Origin: Desulfovibrio desulfuricans DSM 642 | Lineage (GTDB): Bacteria; Desulfobacterota; Desulfovibrionia; Desulfovibrionales; Desulfovibrionaceae | Reading direction: 5' to 3' | Length of the DNA stretch: 64,000 nucleotides | Assembly: GCF_000420465.1 (NCBI RefSeq) | Contig: NZ_ATUZ01000011.1 | Coordinates: 771,435-835,434 of the forward strand | In this document: piece after piece, positions 57,886 to 64,000 of the stretch | Layout of the letters: every line of letters begins with the position of its first letter | Numbering within the stretch: position 1 is the stretch's first letter | Position numbers and translations under genes: made by a program | Notes under the pieces: generated by a model | What the model saw: only the letters and a program-made list of their open reading frames with translations | What the model was told of the DNA's origin: nothing | Databases searched by the model: none

Positions 57886-59103
57886 TCAGGCGCATTCCTC
57901 ATCCGCATACGCGCCCTGCCAGACAATTTTTTTGTAGATGTGCGGCACAGTGTCGCCCTCGGTGCTGATGAGCAGAACCGAGGCTTCAGCGTTCAGACCC
58001 AGAGCTTCGCGCTGGTCTGCCGCAGCGGGGCTGCTCATGAGCCAGTGCAGCGCACCCGCGCCAGCCGCGCCAGATTCGCCGGAAACAATGGGCTGATCGC
58101 CCCTCACGGGCGCTGCCAGCATACGCATGCCGTTGGCTGCCATGTAATCCGGGCAGGACATGAAGGCCGTGCTGTAATCCTTGAGGATGCTCCAGGCCAG
58201 ACTGCTCGGCTCGCCGCAGGCAAGCCCGGCCATGAGGGTTTGCAGGTCGCCGCCCACGGCATGGGCCTTGCCGTCGCCCGCCAGCGCGGAGCGGTAAAAG
58301 CAATCGGCGGCATGCGGTTCCACCACAATGAATCGGGGTGTCTTTTCGCCAAGGGCTGCCACCAGAAAACCTGCCACAGCAGCGGCAAATGACCCCACCC
58401 CCGCCTGAAGAAAGCAGTGCGTCGGGCGAATGGCGGCTGCGTCCATCTGCTCCAGAATTTCTGCGGCAAGGGTAAGGTAACCCTGCATGATCCATGCGGG
58501 AATCTGCTCGTAGCCACCCCACGCGGTATCCTGCACCATCACATAGCCTTTTTCCTGCGCCAGATTCCAGCTCATACGCACGGTGTCGTCATAATTGAGA
58601 TGAGTGATGCTGCACTGCGCGCCGAGCGCCAGAATGTTGTCTTGGCGGGTTTTGTCCGACCCTTTGGGCATGTAGATGATGCAGGGATAGCCCAGCTCGC
58701 GGGTTGTCCATGCCAGCCCCCTGCCGTGGTTGCCGTCAGTTGTGCTGATAAATGTTATCTGCCCTGCGGTTGCTCTGGCGGCGGGGGCGTCAAGCATGCC
58801 CCGCACAAGGCCTTCGGCGGGCAGGTGCATGCGCTCGGCAAGGCAGCGGGCCACGGCGTAGGAGCCGCCAAGCACCTTGAAGGCGTTGAGGCCAAAGCGG
58901 TGCGATTCGTCCTTTACGCAGATGTTTTTCAGGCCAAGGCTTGCCGCCAGCCCCGGCAGGCTCACCAGTGGAGTAGGGCAATACTGGCTGAAAGAGGCCT
59001 GATACGTGCGGACGTGCCGGGCTATGGCGGGCGAAAAACCGGTAACGTCCACACCGTGAGCGGTCGCGGTGCGAAAGGGATTGAGCAGCAGGGATGCGGG
59101 CAT
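57886..59103 (-). CDS. dpaL: Diaminopropionate ammonia-lyase
   Basis: A 405-residue PLP enzyme (fold type II, YgeX family) that converts 2,3-diaminopropionate to pyruvate and two ammonia. The PLP lysine is K76 in GLNAFKVLGGSYA. The substrate/cofactor loop TTDGNHGRG and the glycine-rich phosphate-binding region around QAGVGSFAAAVAG are present, as is LAGLACGEPSSLAW. A candidate sigma-54 promoter lies about 120 bases upstream. The gene converges with the GNAT gene. Confidence 0.93.
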   Translation of the reverse strand: MPASLLLNPFRTATAHGVDVTGFSPAIARHVRTYQASFSQYCPTPLVSLPGLAASLGLKNICVKDESHRFGLNAFKVLGGSYAVARCLAERMHLPAEGLVRGMLDAPAARATAGQITFISTTDGNHGRGLAWTTRELGYPCIIYMPKGSDKTRQDNILALGAQCSITHLNYDDTVRMSWNLAQEKGYVMVQDTAWGGYEQIPAWIMQGYLTLAAEILEQMDAAAIRPTHCFLQAGVGSFAAAVAGFLVAALGEKTPRFIVVEPHAADCFYRSALAGDGKAHAVGGDLQTLMAGLACGEPSSLAWSILKDYSTAFMSCPDYMAANGMRMLAAPVRGDQPIVSGESGAAGAGALHWLMSSPAAADQREALGLNAEASVLLISTEGDTVPHIYKKIVWQGAYADEECA

Positions 59104-59232
59104 GGGCGGTTTCCTTGGTGGGATTGGCCTGCGGCCTCAGGGCCGGGCAATGGCAAGTATAGCGGCGGCTTGCCCATCTGGGCAAGGGGGCTACCTCGGG
59201 AATGGCGGCCCTAAGAAAAAATGGGCATACCA

Positions 59233-59248
59233 TGCAGGGCTGGTGCCA
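59233..59248 (-). promoter_or_regulatory. Candidate sigma-54 (-24/-12) promoter of dpaL
   Basis: On the minus strand TGGCACCAGCCCTGCA matches the consensus TGGCACG-N4-TTGCA except for two positions. The GG and GC dinucleotides are ten bases apart, as required. It points at dpaL. Confidence 0.5.
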
Positions 59249-59321
59249 CGAGAAGGTGCGGAGCAAAAAGGAAATGGATGCAGCTGAGGAATACGCCCTT
59301 TGGGGCTGTAGAAAGCGCACG

Positions 59322-59354
59322 AAAAAAGGGTTACATTTTTCAATGTAACCCTTT
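59322..59354 (-). terminator. Terminator downstream of the tRNA-Glu locus
   Basis: A perfect stem AAGGGTTACATT / AATGTAACCCTT with a short loop, followed on the minus strand by a T-run. It lies ten bases after the 3' end of the tRNA fragment and would end the tRNA transcript. Confidence 0.85.
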
Positions 59355-59363
59355 ATTCTCGAG

Positions 59364-59407
59364 TGGCGTCCCCAAGGGGATTTGAACCCCTGTCGACGGC
59401 GTGAAAG
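59364..59407 (-). pseudogene. 3' fragment of tRNA-Glu (island attachment site)
   Basis: On the minus strand the 44 bases from the anticodon loop CTTTCAC (anticodon UUC) to the encoded CCA match tRNA-Glu: T-arm AGGGG-TTCAAAT-CCCCT and acceptor GGGGACGCCA. The bases that should form the 5' side of the anticodon stem and the 5' half of the tRNA are absent; unrelated AT-rich DNA is there instead. This is the pattern left at one end when an integrative element enters a tRNA gene; a restored tRNA-Glu should lie at the far end, beyond the window. Confidence 0.8.
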
Positions 59408-59636
59408 GACAGCATCTAAAGTTGTGAATTTAATAAATTAGCAATGTTAGAGTACATCCAGAAACGTCAAAAGACATCCGCATACACCCCGAACTAACCC
59501 CCTTTTAACCCTCCTACCTCAAGGGCGCTGTGATCGAAGCCCGAGGGTAGCAGGTTAAGATTCTACCCCCGCAACCGAATATTCACGCTCTTACGAAGAC
59601 GAGCCGTAAGAGCTGTTTTTTACCCTACGTTACACT
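59408..59636. other. Left end of the island, no gene seen
   Basis: AT-rich at first, with the partly repeated sequences ACATCCAGAAACGTC and AAAGACATCCG that could be integrase arm sites. A plus-strand terminator lies at 59587. I see no complete gene. Confidence 0.45.
59587..59622 (+). terminator. Rho-independent terminator inside the island end
   Basis: GCTCTTACG and CGTAAGAGC pair across a nine-base loop and are followed by TGTTTTTT. No intact gene precedes it on this strand, so it is probably a remnant of a deleted gene's end. Confidence 0.8.
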
Positions 59637-59720
59637 GGGCTGGCTGACACCGGAAGAATTCCGCGCAAAAAATATAACCGGCAACCCATTGGGAACCACT
59701 AACTTACAAGCGGTATACGC
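59637..59720 (+). mobile_element. IS3-family remnant A (3' end only)
   Basis: These 84 bases match the last codons and right end of the IS3-family element copy B (60633-60716), in inverted orientation with three mismatches. The coded residues would read L-TPEEFRAKNITGNPLGTTNL, the C-terminus of an IS3 transposase. The rest of this copy is gone. Confidence 0.8.
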
Positions 59721-59772
59721 AAGTGGGGTAAGGTCCGCAGAGGCAAAAAAAGACACCAAAGAGAGCATTATC

Positions 59773-60591
59773 CTAATACTTAAACTGTATATCTGTATCC
59801 TCTAGCTCACTTTTTATTACAGTCCAAGTGAGTTTATTTATTTTTAAAGATCTTCCATCCGCTGTACCTTTAATTTTATATCGATTAATATTGGGAGCGC
59901 ACCATTTTATATTGGGGTTATATAAAGACACATCGTAATCAACTTCAAACTCTACAGAATTATAATTGTGGGTTACGATGACAAAATTATTGGTCCCAGA
60001 AGAGCCATTGATGTATTTTGTATCTACTTCAATTCCATTTATTATTCGAATTTGTATGATATATGACACACTTTCGCAGATGGTTGCAATATTGTCATTT
60101 ATCATATTGAATTTTTTAACTATATTTAAAGCAGCATTTTCAAAAACATCTCCATCTTCACACCCTAAAACATGAGTGTATTTATTAAGCTTGTCTATTA
60201 ATTTTTGATAGTCACTGCACAATAACTCAATGGCCTCAATAGAAGTGTCTATATTTTTGCTGAATTTATCAGAAGAATTTTCAAGGCCATGCATTATGAT
60301 TCTTGGATCAATGTTTTTATAAGCCGCATATTTTATCCTGTCTCTTCTTGTAATTCTAGCTTTTTCATCCTTATCCATTAAATACCAATCACAGGATTCA
60401 ATTTCATTGCTTGGAGACATGGCATCAAAATATATCCTTAATGCCTCCCTTAATCCAAGTGCGCAAAAATTATATCGTAATGACAAATCCGTATTTTTTA
60501 ACAAATCCAAGGATTCTTTTATCCAAACAAAAATTTCGTTATGTTGCACACCAGCAAGCCAAACTTCTAATTTGTTAAGTTCATTATGCAT
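59773..60591 (-). CDS. AT-rich orphan protein, possibly defence-related
   Basis: A 272-residue protein from a gene far more AT-rich than all its neighbours, with heavy use of ATA, AAA and AAT codons, so it was acquired recently. No signal peptide or membrane helix is seen. The N-terminal 110 residues are helical with a block LREALRIYF...WYL...TRRDRIKYAAY; the C-terminal 90 residues are beta-rich. The helical block faintly recalls predicted pPIWI-associated nuclease or HEPN-like families found in phage-defence loci, but I would not rely on this. The start has no Shine-Dalgarno sequence. Confidence 0.7.
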   Translation of the reverse strand: MHNELNKLEVWLAGVQHNEIFVWIKESLDLLKNTDLSLRYNFCALGLREALRIYFDAMSPSNEIESCDWYLMDKDEKARITRRDRIKYAAYKNIDPRIIMHGLENSSDKFSKNIDTSIEAIELLCSDYQKLIDKLNKYTHVLGCEDGDVFENAALNIVKKFNMINDNIATICESVSYIIQIRIINGIEVDTKYINGSSGTNNFVIVTHNYNSVEFEVDYDVSLYNPNIKWCAPNINRYKIKGTADGRSLKINKLTWTVIKSELEDTDIQFKY

Positions 60592-60649
60592 ATGTTATAA
60601 TTTTGCATAAGGTTAATTGACTTTGCCCCACAGCATATACCACTTGTAA

Positions 60650-61420
60650 GTTAGTGGTTCCCAATGGGTTGCCGGTTATATTTTTTGCGCGGAATTCTTC
60701 CGGTGTCAGCTAGCCCAACGAGCTTGCGATCGCAGTTGGTTTTGTAATCCTGCCTCCAAGTCTCAATCGTTCTCGGGGCATCATACAGGAAAAAAACACG
60801 TTCTGATTTAAACACTCATCCCGCAATTTTCCGTTAAAGTTTTCAACATGCCCATTGTTAGTGGACGTCCCATGACGAGTAAACTCAATCTGCACACGTG
60901 CTCAAAAGTCCATACACCCAAGCCATTACCGCTAAATTCCGGACCGTTATCACCTTGATCCCTGTGACAACCTCCTTGAAAACGCAATTATTCAAGCACA
61001 CGCGCAACTCGTGTCCCTGGCGACGATATATCCACTTCAAGCATAAGGGCTTGAACGATCCCACAGATCGGCAATTGTCAAAAGGCATCGCTTACAAAAT
61101 TCATCGCCACTGCTCATCCGGGGCAACAAGACTAGCACGGGCAATCGAGCGCTTCGCCCGTTTGCGAGTGCGCAGTGAAAGATTTTCTTTTTAGTAAACC
61201 CATTCTGTCCGCATATGATTCTGCACCAGATCTTCCCCGTGCAATAGTTCATGTAAGCACGGAGAACCGAAATGTCGTCGATCAGTTGCCAGCTCCAGCA
61301 TCTGCGCGCGAAAAAGAGATCACGGTCTTCAGATGGCAACCGCCTAGCAGAACAACGGCAAAGCTGAGCAAGCCGCTCTGAGTCGCGATGATCCGCCTGA
61401 ATGTGATGCACGGCTTCCCC
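60650..61420 (-). pseudogene. IS3-family transposase orfB, frameshifted
   Basis: Pieces of a DDE transposase appear in different frames. VHHIQADHRDSERLAQL and, in another frame, LELATDRRHFGSPCLHELL match the N-terminal part of IS3 OrfB. IEFTRHGTSTNNGHVENFNGKLRDECLN matches the last part of the catalytic core, including the glutamate region (shown in two pieces: IEFTRHG.. and ENFNGKLRDECLN). The C-terminus is again in another frame. At least three frameshifts make it non-functional. Confidence 0.8.
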
Positions 61421-61434
61421 GTTGGCTGCGGGCT

Positions 61435-61700
61435 TTAAAAGTTTTTTGAGAGCACTTCCTTCAAGACGACAATATCAAGCGCCTGTTCGCCTACCAGCCT
61501 TTTCAGTCGGGCGTTTTTTCCCACCAACTGGCGCAACCGCTTAGCGTCAGAAAAGTTCATTCCTCTAAACTTGCTGCGCCATTTGTAAAAGGTCGCATCC
61601 GGAATGCCATTTTGACGGCACAGATCGACAACGCGAACTCCAGCCTCGGTTTGCCGCAATATCCAATAATCTGCTCTTCGGTGAATCTGCTACTTTTCAT
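61435..61700 (-). pseudogene. IS3-family transposase orfA, frameshifted
   Basis: The ATG at 61700 begins MKSSRFTEEQIIG, then one base is missing (GGATATTG for GGAATATTG). The following frame continues LRQTEAGVRVVDLCRQNGI and FYKWRSKFRGMN, the helix-turn-helix OrfA of IS3/IS911-type elements, with a leucine-zipper-like tail to 61435. The single-base deletion near codon 13 inactivates it. Copy C at the window end begins with nearly the same codons. Confidence 0.85.
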
Positions 61701-61831
61701 TCTCTTGTTTCCATGTCAGGAACACTAACTTTTTAAAAACATGCTATCCGGGAGGAAATTCACTTCACCTACCCTCCGGAAACGCATCAGGCCACGCACG
61801 CCGCTGTCTTATTGGGGATATGCAGACAGGT

Positions 61832-62449
61832 TCATATGGTAAACTTCGCTTGATGGACAGCTTCAAGCCAAACAAAAGGCGCCTCATCCAATAGGGCGTC
61901 TGGATTTTGAATGCCGTCTTCAGGCTTCGTTATGTACCTTTCATAAATATCTTTTCTATAATTGCATAGAGTTTCGTGATTTATATTTAGAGCACAGATT
62001 GTATCGGTGACTTTTTTTTGTTCACACGCCGGTAGCTCTGGAGACGGCTTCACAATACCAGTGTTGAGGCTGACTTTGAATGTATCATCTGTAATGTGGA
62101 ACGGATCGAGTATTTCTAGGGCATTATTTCTCTTGTTGTTCACAAATACAGAAACAAGCCTGTAGTTATTCCACTCGTACGCTGAGGCAGGGAAGAGAGA
62201 CTTAGGAAGGAAATGCTCAACGGAGCTATTATTTATGTGAACATTTTCGTGGAGAAATATACCAAGGTATGCGCAAATACCGTTATAGCTTGAATGTAAA
62301 TCTTTTTTACAATGTCGCCAGAAGTTTTTATTTTTCCAAAAATTGCTGTTTGTTATTGGCCCCACATGAGCCGCAAGAGCCAGTTGTCCTGGCTCTCTTA
62401 CGAGTGCGTGAAACGTGGAAGGTTCTGGCTGTAATCCTACAAAAATCAT
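61832..62449 (-). CDS. HNH-fold endonuclease, PtuB-like partner of the ATPase
   Basis: A 205-residue protein. Near residues 55-107 it has an HNH-like core: CAYLGIFL, then SVEHFLPKS (E78, H79), then YEWNNYRL and NNKRNN. The order matches HNH nucleases such as those paired with AAA ATPases. The cysteine pairs that bind structural zinc in many HNH proteins are absent. I prefer ATG 62449, which overlaps the ATPase stop as ATGA; an in-frame ATG at 62458 would add three residues. Strict coupling to the ATPase suggests one complex, as in Septu (PtuA/PtuB) anti-phage systems. Confidence 0.75.
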   Translation of the reverse strand: MIFVGLQPEPSTFHALVREPGQLALAAHVGPITNSNFWKNKNFWRHCKKDLHSSYNGICAYLGIFLHENVHINNSSVEHFLPKSLFPASAYEWNNYRLVSVFVNNKRNNALEILDPFHITDDTFKVSLNTGIVKPSPELPACEQKKVTDTICALNINHETLCNYRKDIYERYITKPEDGIQNPDALLDEAPFVWLEAVHQAKFTI

Positions 62450-63738
62450 ATCTTCCATCCTTTCTCGCGCCGTAAATCACGAATATCAAGCCAGTATGGG
62501 TCAAGATCGAATGAAACAGACTCCAATTCTTTTTCAAGCTGCTGGAGTTCTTCTTCTGTTTGGTCGTTGCGTATCAAGAAGGCTTTTAGTTTCTCAATAA
62601 GCTCTTCCCGCTCCAGTGAAGTATCCGATTTTAAATCAAAGGCCTTGCTGGTGAGCCAATTAGATGCTGAGCCATAAGAAACAAAGTCGCGAGGCGTCAG
62701 TTCCACATGCTGCCCCTCTGCGTCAAAGTCGAACCACTGATCTTTTTCGGCATCGAACGTGGTCTCTAGCGAGGCCAACACAAGGGGGGCGTGTGTGGTG
62801 GCAATAATTTGCACTTGTGCCGCTTCAGGCAATTCACTGAGTCCGTATACAGTCTGCATTACAGAAGGCAAAATGGTGCGTTGCCACTTGGGGTGCAGGT
62901 GACACTCCACCTCATCCACAAGCAATATAATGGATTTCGTAGGCACTTTGCCCAGCACTTGCGATGCCCGTTTATGTTCTATCCATGCCCACGCTAGCAA
63001 ATAGGCCAATGAAAGGATGCGTTTTACTCCTGAAGAAGTATGCAAGACGGGCACTTCTTGCCCATATGGCATAGCTATGGTGGGCATCATGCTCGAGGTT
63101 AAAGGGTCAATGCTCGTCAATTGGCCCGGAGCAAGTTGTTCGCTTAACGATGGGGAAACTTTTTTCAATGTTTCTGAAAACAAATCCCAATTGGTTGTGT
63201 CTTTAGCGCTTTGCCAAAAAGACACATCATCAATAAGGCCTTTACAGACTTTCTTATCTCTATACTCCAGCCCTTCAAAAACCTCGGCTTTAGAAAAAAC
63301 AAACGCTGGTACGCGTTCGACATCCTCAAATTCACCTTTTTTAAACCAGTAATTGCGGGCCGGATCCCAGACGGCAAAACTTCCGTCAGCTTGTGCATAC
63401 AGCACAAGACCGGGAATCCCAGGGCGACCACGCCTTAGTGGCCATTTCTGTTCATTACGAATAAATATTGATGGATGCTGAATTGATTCAGTTTCCCCAC
63501 TATAGTTGTATTCAATAACGGCTTCGGCATTAGGATCAGTAGGACGTGCCATAAAGCCTGACATCAACGAAGGGTTCACCTCAGCGGGCCATGTTCTTGT
63601 TAGTGCCCACCAAATGATATCCAGTAAAAAACTTTTCCCAAGTCCATTGTCGCCAGTGATAATATTGAGCCTATCTCCAAACTCTAGCTCCAACTCAGCT
63701 ATAGGGCCAATATTTTTTGTCTTTAAAGAATGCAACAT
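62446..63738 (-). CDS. SMC/RecF-like AAA ATPase, PtuA-like
   Basis: A 430-residue ABC-class ATPase. Walker A GDNGLGKS is at residues 29-36, the signature-like SSGVKRILSLAY at 235-246, Walker B ILLVDE at 271-276 followed by ECHLHPKWQ, and the switch histidine is in TTHAPLV (about 314-320). The coiled-coil arms are very short, as in AAA_15/AAA_21 ATPases of defence and retron systems. A C-terminal Glu-rich helix (about 375-415) may bind the partner. AAGGAG precedes the ATG. It is the first full gene of a two-gene operon with the HNH protein. Confidence 0.82.
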   Translation of the reverse strand: MLHSLKTKNIGPIAELELEFGDRLNIITGDNGLGKSFLLDIIWWALTRTWPAEVNPSLMSGFMARPTDPNAEAVIEYNYSGETESIQHPSIFIRNEQKWPLRRGRPGIPGLVLYAQADGSFAVWDPARNYWFKKGEFEDVERVPAFVFSKAEVFEGLEYRDKKVCKGLIDDVSFWQSAKDTTNWDLFSETLKKVSPSLSEQLAPGQLTSIDPLTSSMMPTIAMPYGQEVPVLHTSSGVKRILSLAYLLAWAWIEHKRASQVLGKVPTKSIILLVDEVECHLHPKWQRTILPSVMQTVYGLSELPEAAQVQIIATTHAPLVLASLETTFDAEKDQWFDFDAEGQHVELTPRDFVSYGSASNWLTSKAFDLKSDTSLEREELIEKLKAFLIRNDQTEEELQQLEKELESVSFDLDPYWLDIRDLRREKGWKI

Positions 63739-63747
63739 ATGAACTCC

Positions 63748-63957
63748 TTACGCCGTCTCTCTGAGTAGCGCCACTCTCTCTTTTTCAAGCACCACAATAC
63801 TCCAAAACCTATGGGGAGCAGTGCATAATTCGTAAATATTGTACGGGATGGGATTGGCATTGGCAAGACGAGCACCGAAGTAGCGCAGGAGGGGCATAGA
63901 CCTCCTTTGACCCTCCCCCCGAAAAGTATGCCATTGAAAAGTTAGTGTTCCTGACAT
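63748..63957 (-). pseudogene. Possible gene remnant cut by IS copy C
   Basis: An open frame whose stop codon (TAA) lies in the ribosome-binding site of the ATPase gene, an arrangement typical of operon neighbours. Its last 50 codons read MPLLRYFGARLANANPIPYN and continue with a polar helix-like end. Upstream it runs into the terminal repeat of IS copy C, so it may be the 3' end of a third gene that the IS removed. It may also be chance. Confidence 0.35.
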
Positions 63958-64000
63958 AGGAGCACAAGAATGAAACGTAGCAGATTCACCGAAGAACAGA
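63937..64000 (+). mobile_element. IS3-family element copy C (left end, runs off the window)
   Basis: The left terminal repeat starts at about 63937 and is identical over 21 bases to that of copy B. The orfA start follows at 63970. It faces away from copy B. Confidence 0.85.
63970..64000 (+). CDS. IS3-family transposase orfA, partial
   Basis: AGGAG is followed by ATG at 63970 and codons for MKRSRFTEEQ, which match the start of orfA in copy B (MKSSRFTEEQ). The window ends after about ten codons, so whether this copy is intact cannot be judged. Confidence 0.8.
   Translation, partial: MKRSRFTEEQ

Larger units (their letters stand above)
59637..60716. repeat. 84-bp inverted repeats flanking the orphan gene
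   Basis: The two arms are 59637-59720 and 60633-60716. Each is the 3' end of an IS3-family element, and both right ends face inward. The AT-rich gene at 59773-60591 fills the space between them, so IS ends bracket a foreign gene. Confidence 0.85.
60645..61734 (-). mobile_element. IS3-family element copy B, degenerate
   Basis: Related terminal repeats bound it: AAGTTAGTGGTTCCC at the right end and AAGTTAGTGTTCCTGACAT at the left end (complement, 61714-61734). It reads on the minus strand as orfA then orfB, both broken. At about 1.09 kb it is slightly shorter than an intact IS3-family element, so it has lost some sequence as well as reading frame. Confidence 0.8.
61714..63957. repeat. Outward-facing IS left ends enclosing the ATPase-HNH module
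   Basis: Identical 21-bp arms at 61714-61734 and 63937-63957 are inverted with respect to each other (core AAGTTAGTGTTCCTGACAT). They are the left terminal repeats of IS copies B and C, and point inward around a 2.2-kb cargo. Confidence 0.85.
59364..64000. mobile_element. Part of an integrated genomic island next to tRNA-Glu
   Basis: The region starts at the truncated tRNA-Glu and runs past the window end. It is more AT-rich than the rest, holds no core gene, and contains three copies or remnants of one IS3-family element with two cargo blocks: an AT-rich orphan gene and an ATPase + HNH pair. No integrase gene is seen in this part; it may lie near the far end or be lost. Confidence 0.7.

Overview
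The window is GC-rich bacterial chromosome of the Desulfovibrio type. The clearest markers are an HmcE/HmcF-type electron-transfer module with a multihaem cytochrome, a DsrM/DsrK-like pair, an Rrf2/Rrf1 regulator pair and many (Fe-S) CCG-domain proteins, all typical of sulfate reducers. The backbone (1-59.3 kb) reads as core genome. The last 4.6 kb is a visibly different, AT-richer, IS-ridden accessory region.

Layout: 1-3 kb holds a lipoprotein, small membrane proteins, a YchJ-type SEC-C protein and a cysteine-repeat protein. 3-7.5 kb holds pgi and a two-component pair with a sigma-54 activator. 8.1-12.6 kb holds a malic enzyme divergent from a FadR-type regulator, the SRP RNA, an amidohydrolase and a D-2-hydroxyacid dehydrogenase. 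12.9-18.4 kb is a tolQ-tolR-tolA-(double TonB-fold protein)-tolB-pal operon. 18.9-22.1 kb holds a TolC-like protein and RNase J. 22.4-27.2 kb is a complete liv branched-chain amino-acid ABC operon. 27.4-30 kb is a MocR regulator divergent from a DMT exporter. 30.1-37.9 kb is respiratory: a DsrMK-like pair, an IscR-like Rrf2 protein, an rrf2-rrf1 pair, and an operon of a small protein, a three-haem c7-like cytochrome, HmcE and HmcF. 38.8-47.2 kb is rpoB-rpoC, with no rplJL upstream. 47.7-51.7 kb is a partner-switching operon: a STAS protein, a fused PP2C phosphatase/anti-sigma kinase, and a protein with a degenerate diadenylate-cyclase-like domain. 51.9-57.2 kb is a MerR-controlled RND efflux operon. 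57.3-59.1 kb holds a GNAT acetyltransferase and diaminopropionate ammonia-lyase with a candidate sigma-54 promoter.

From 59,364 the sequence looks like one end of an integrated island. A 44-base 3' fragment of a tRNA-Glu gene, without its 5' half, marks the junction. Beyond it lie three diverged copies or remnants of one IS3-family element. Two of them enclose an AT-rich orphan gene between inverted 84-bp IS ends. Two others, facing outward, enclose a two-gene ATPase + HNH module that resembles Septu (PtuA/PtuB) anti-phage defence. This nested island and the degenerate DAC-like partner-switching operon are the two most interesting items. All calls come from reading the sequence alone; family names are from recall of motifs, not from searches.
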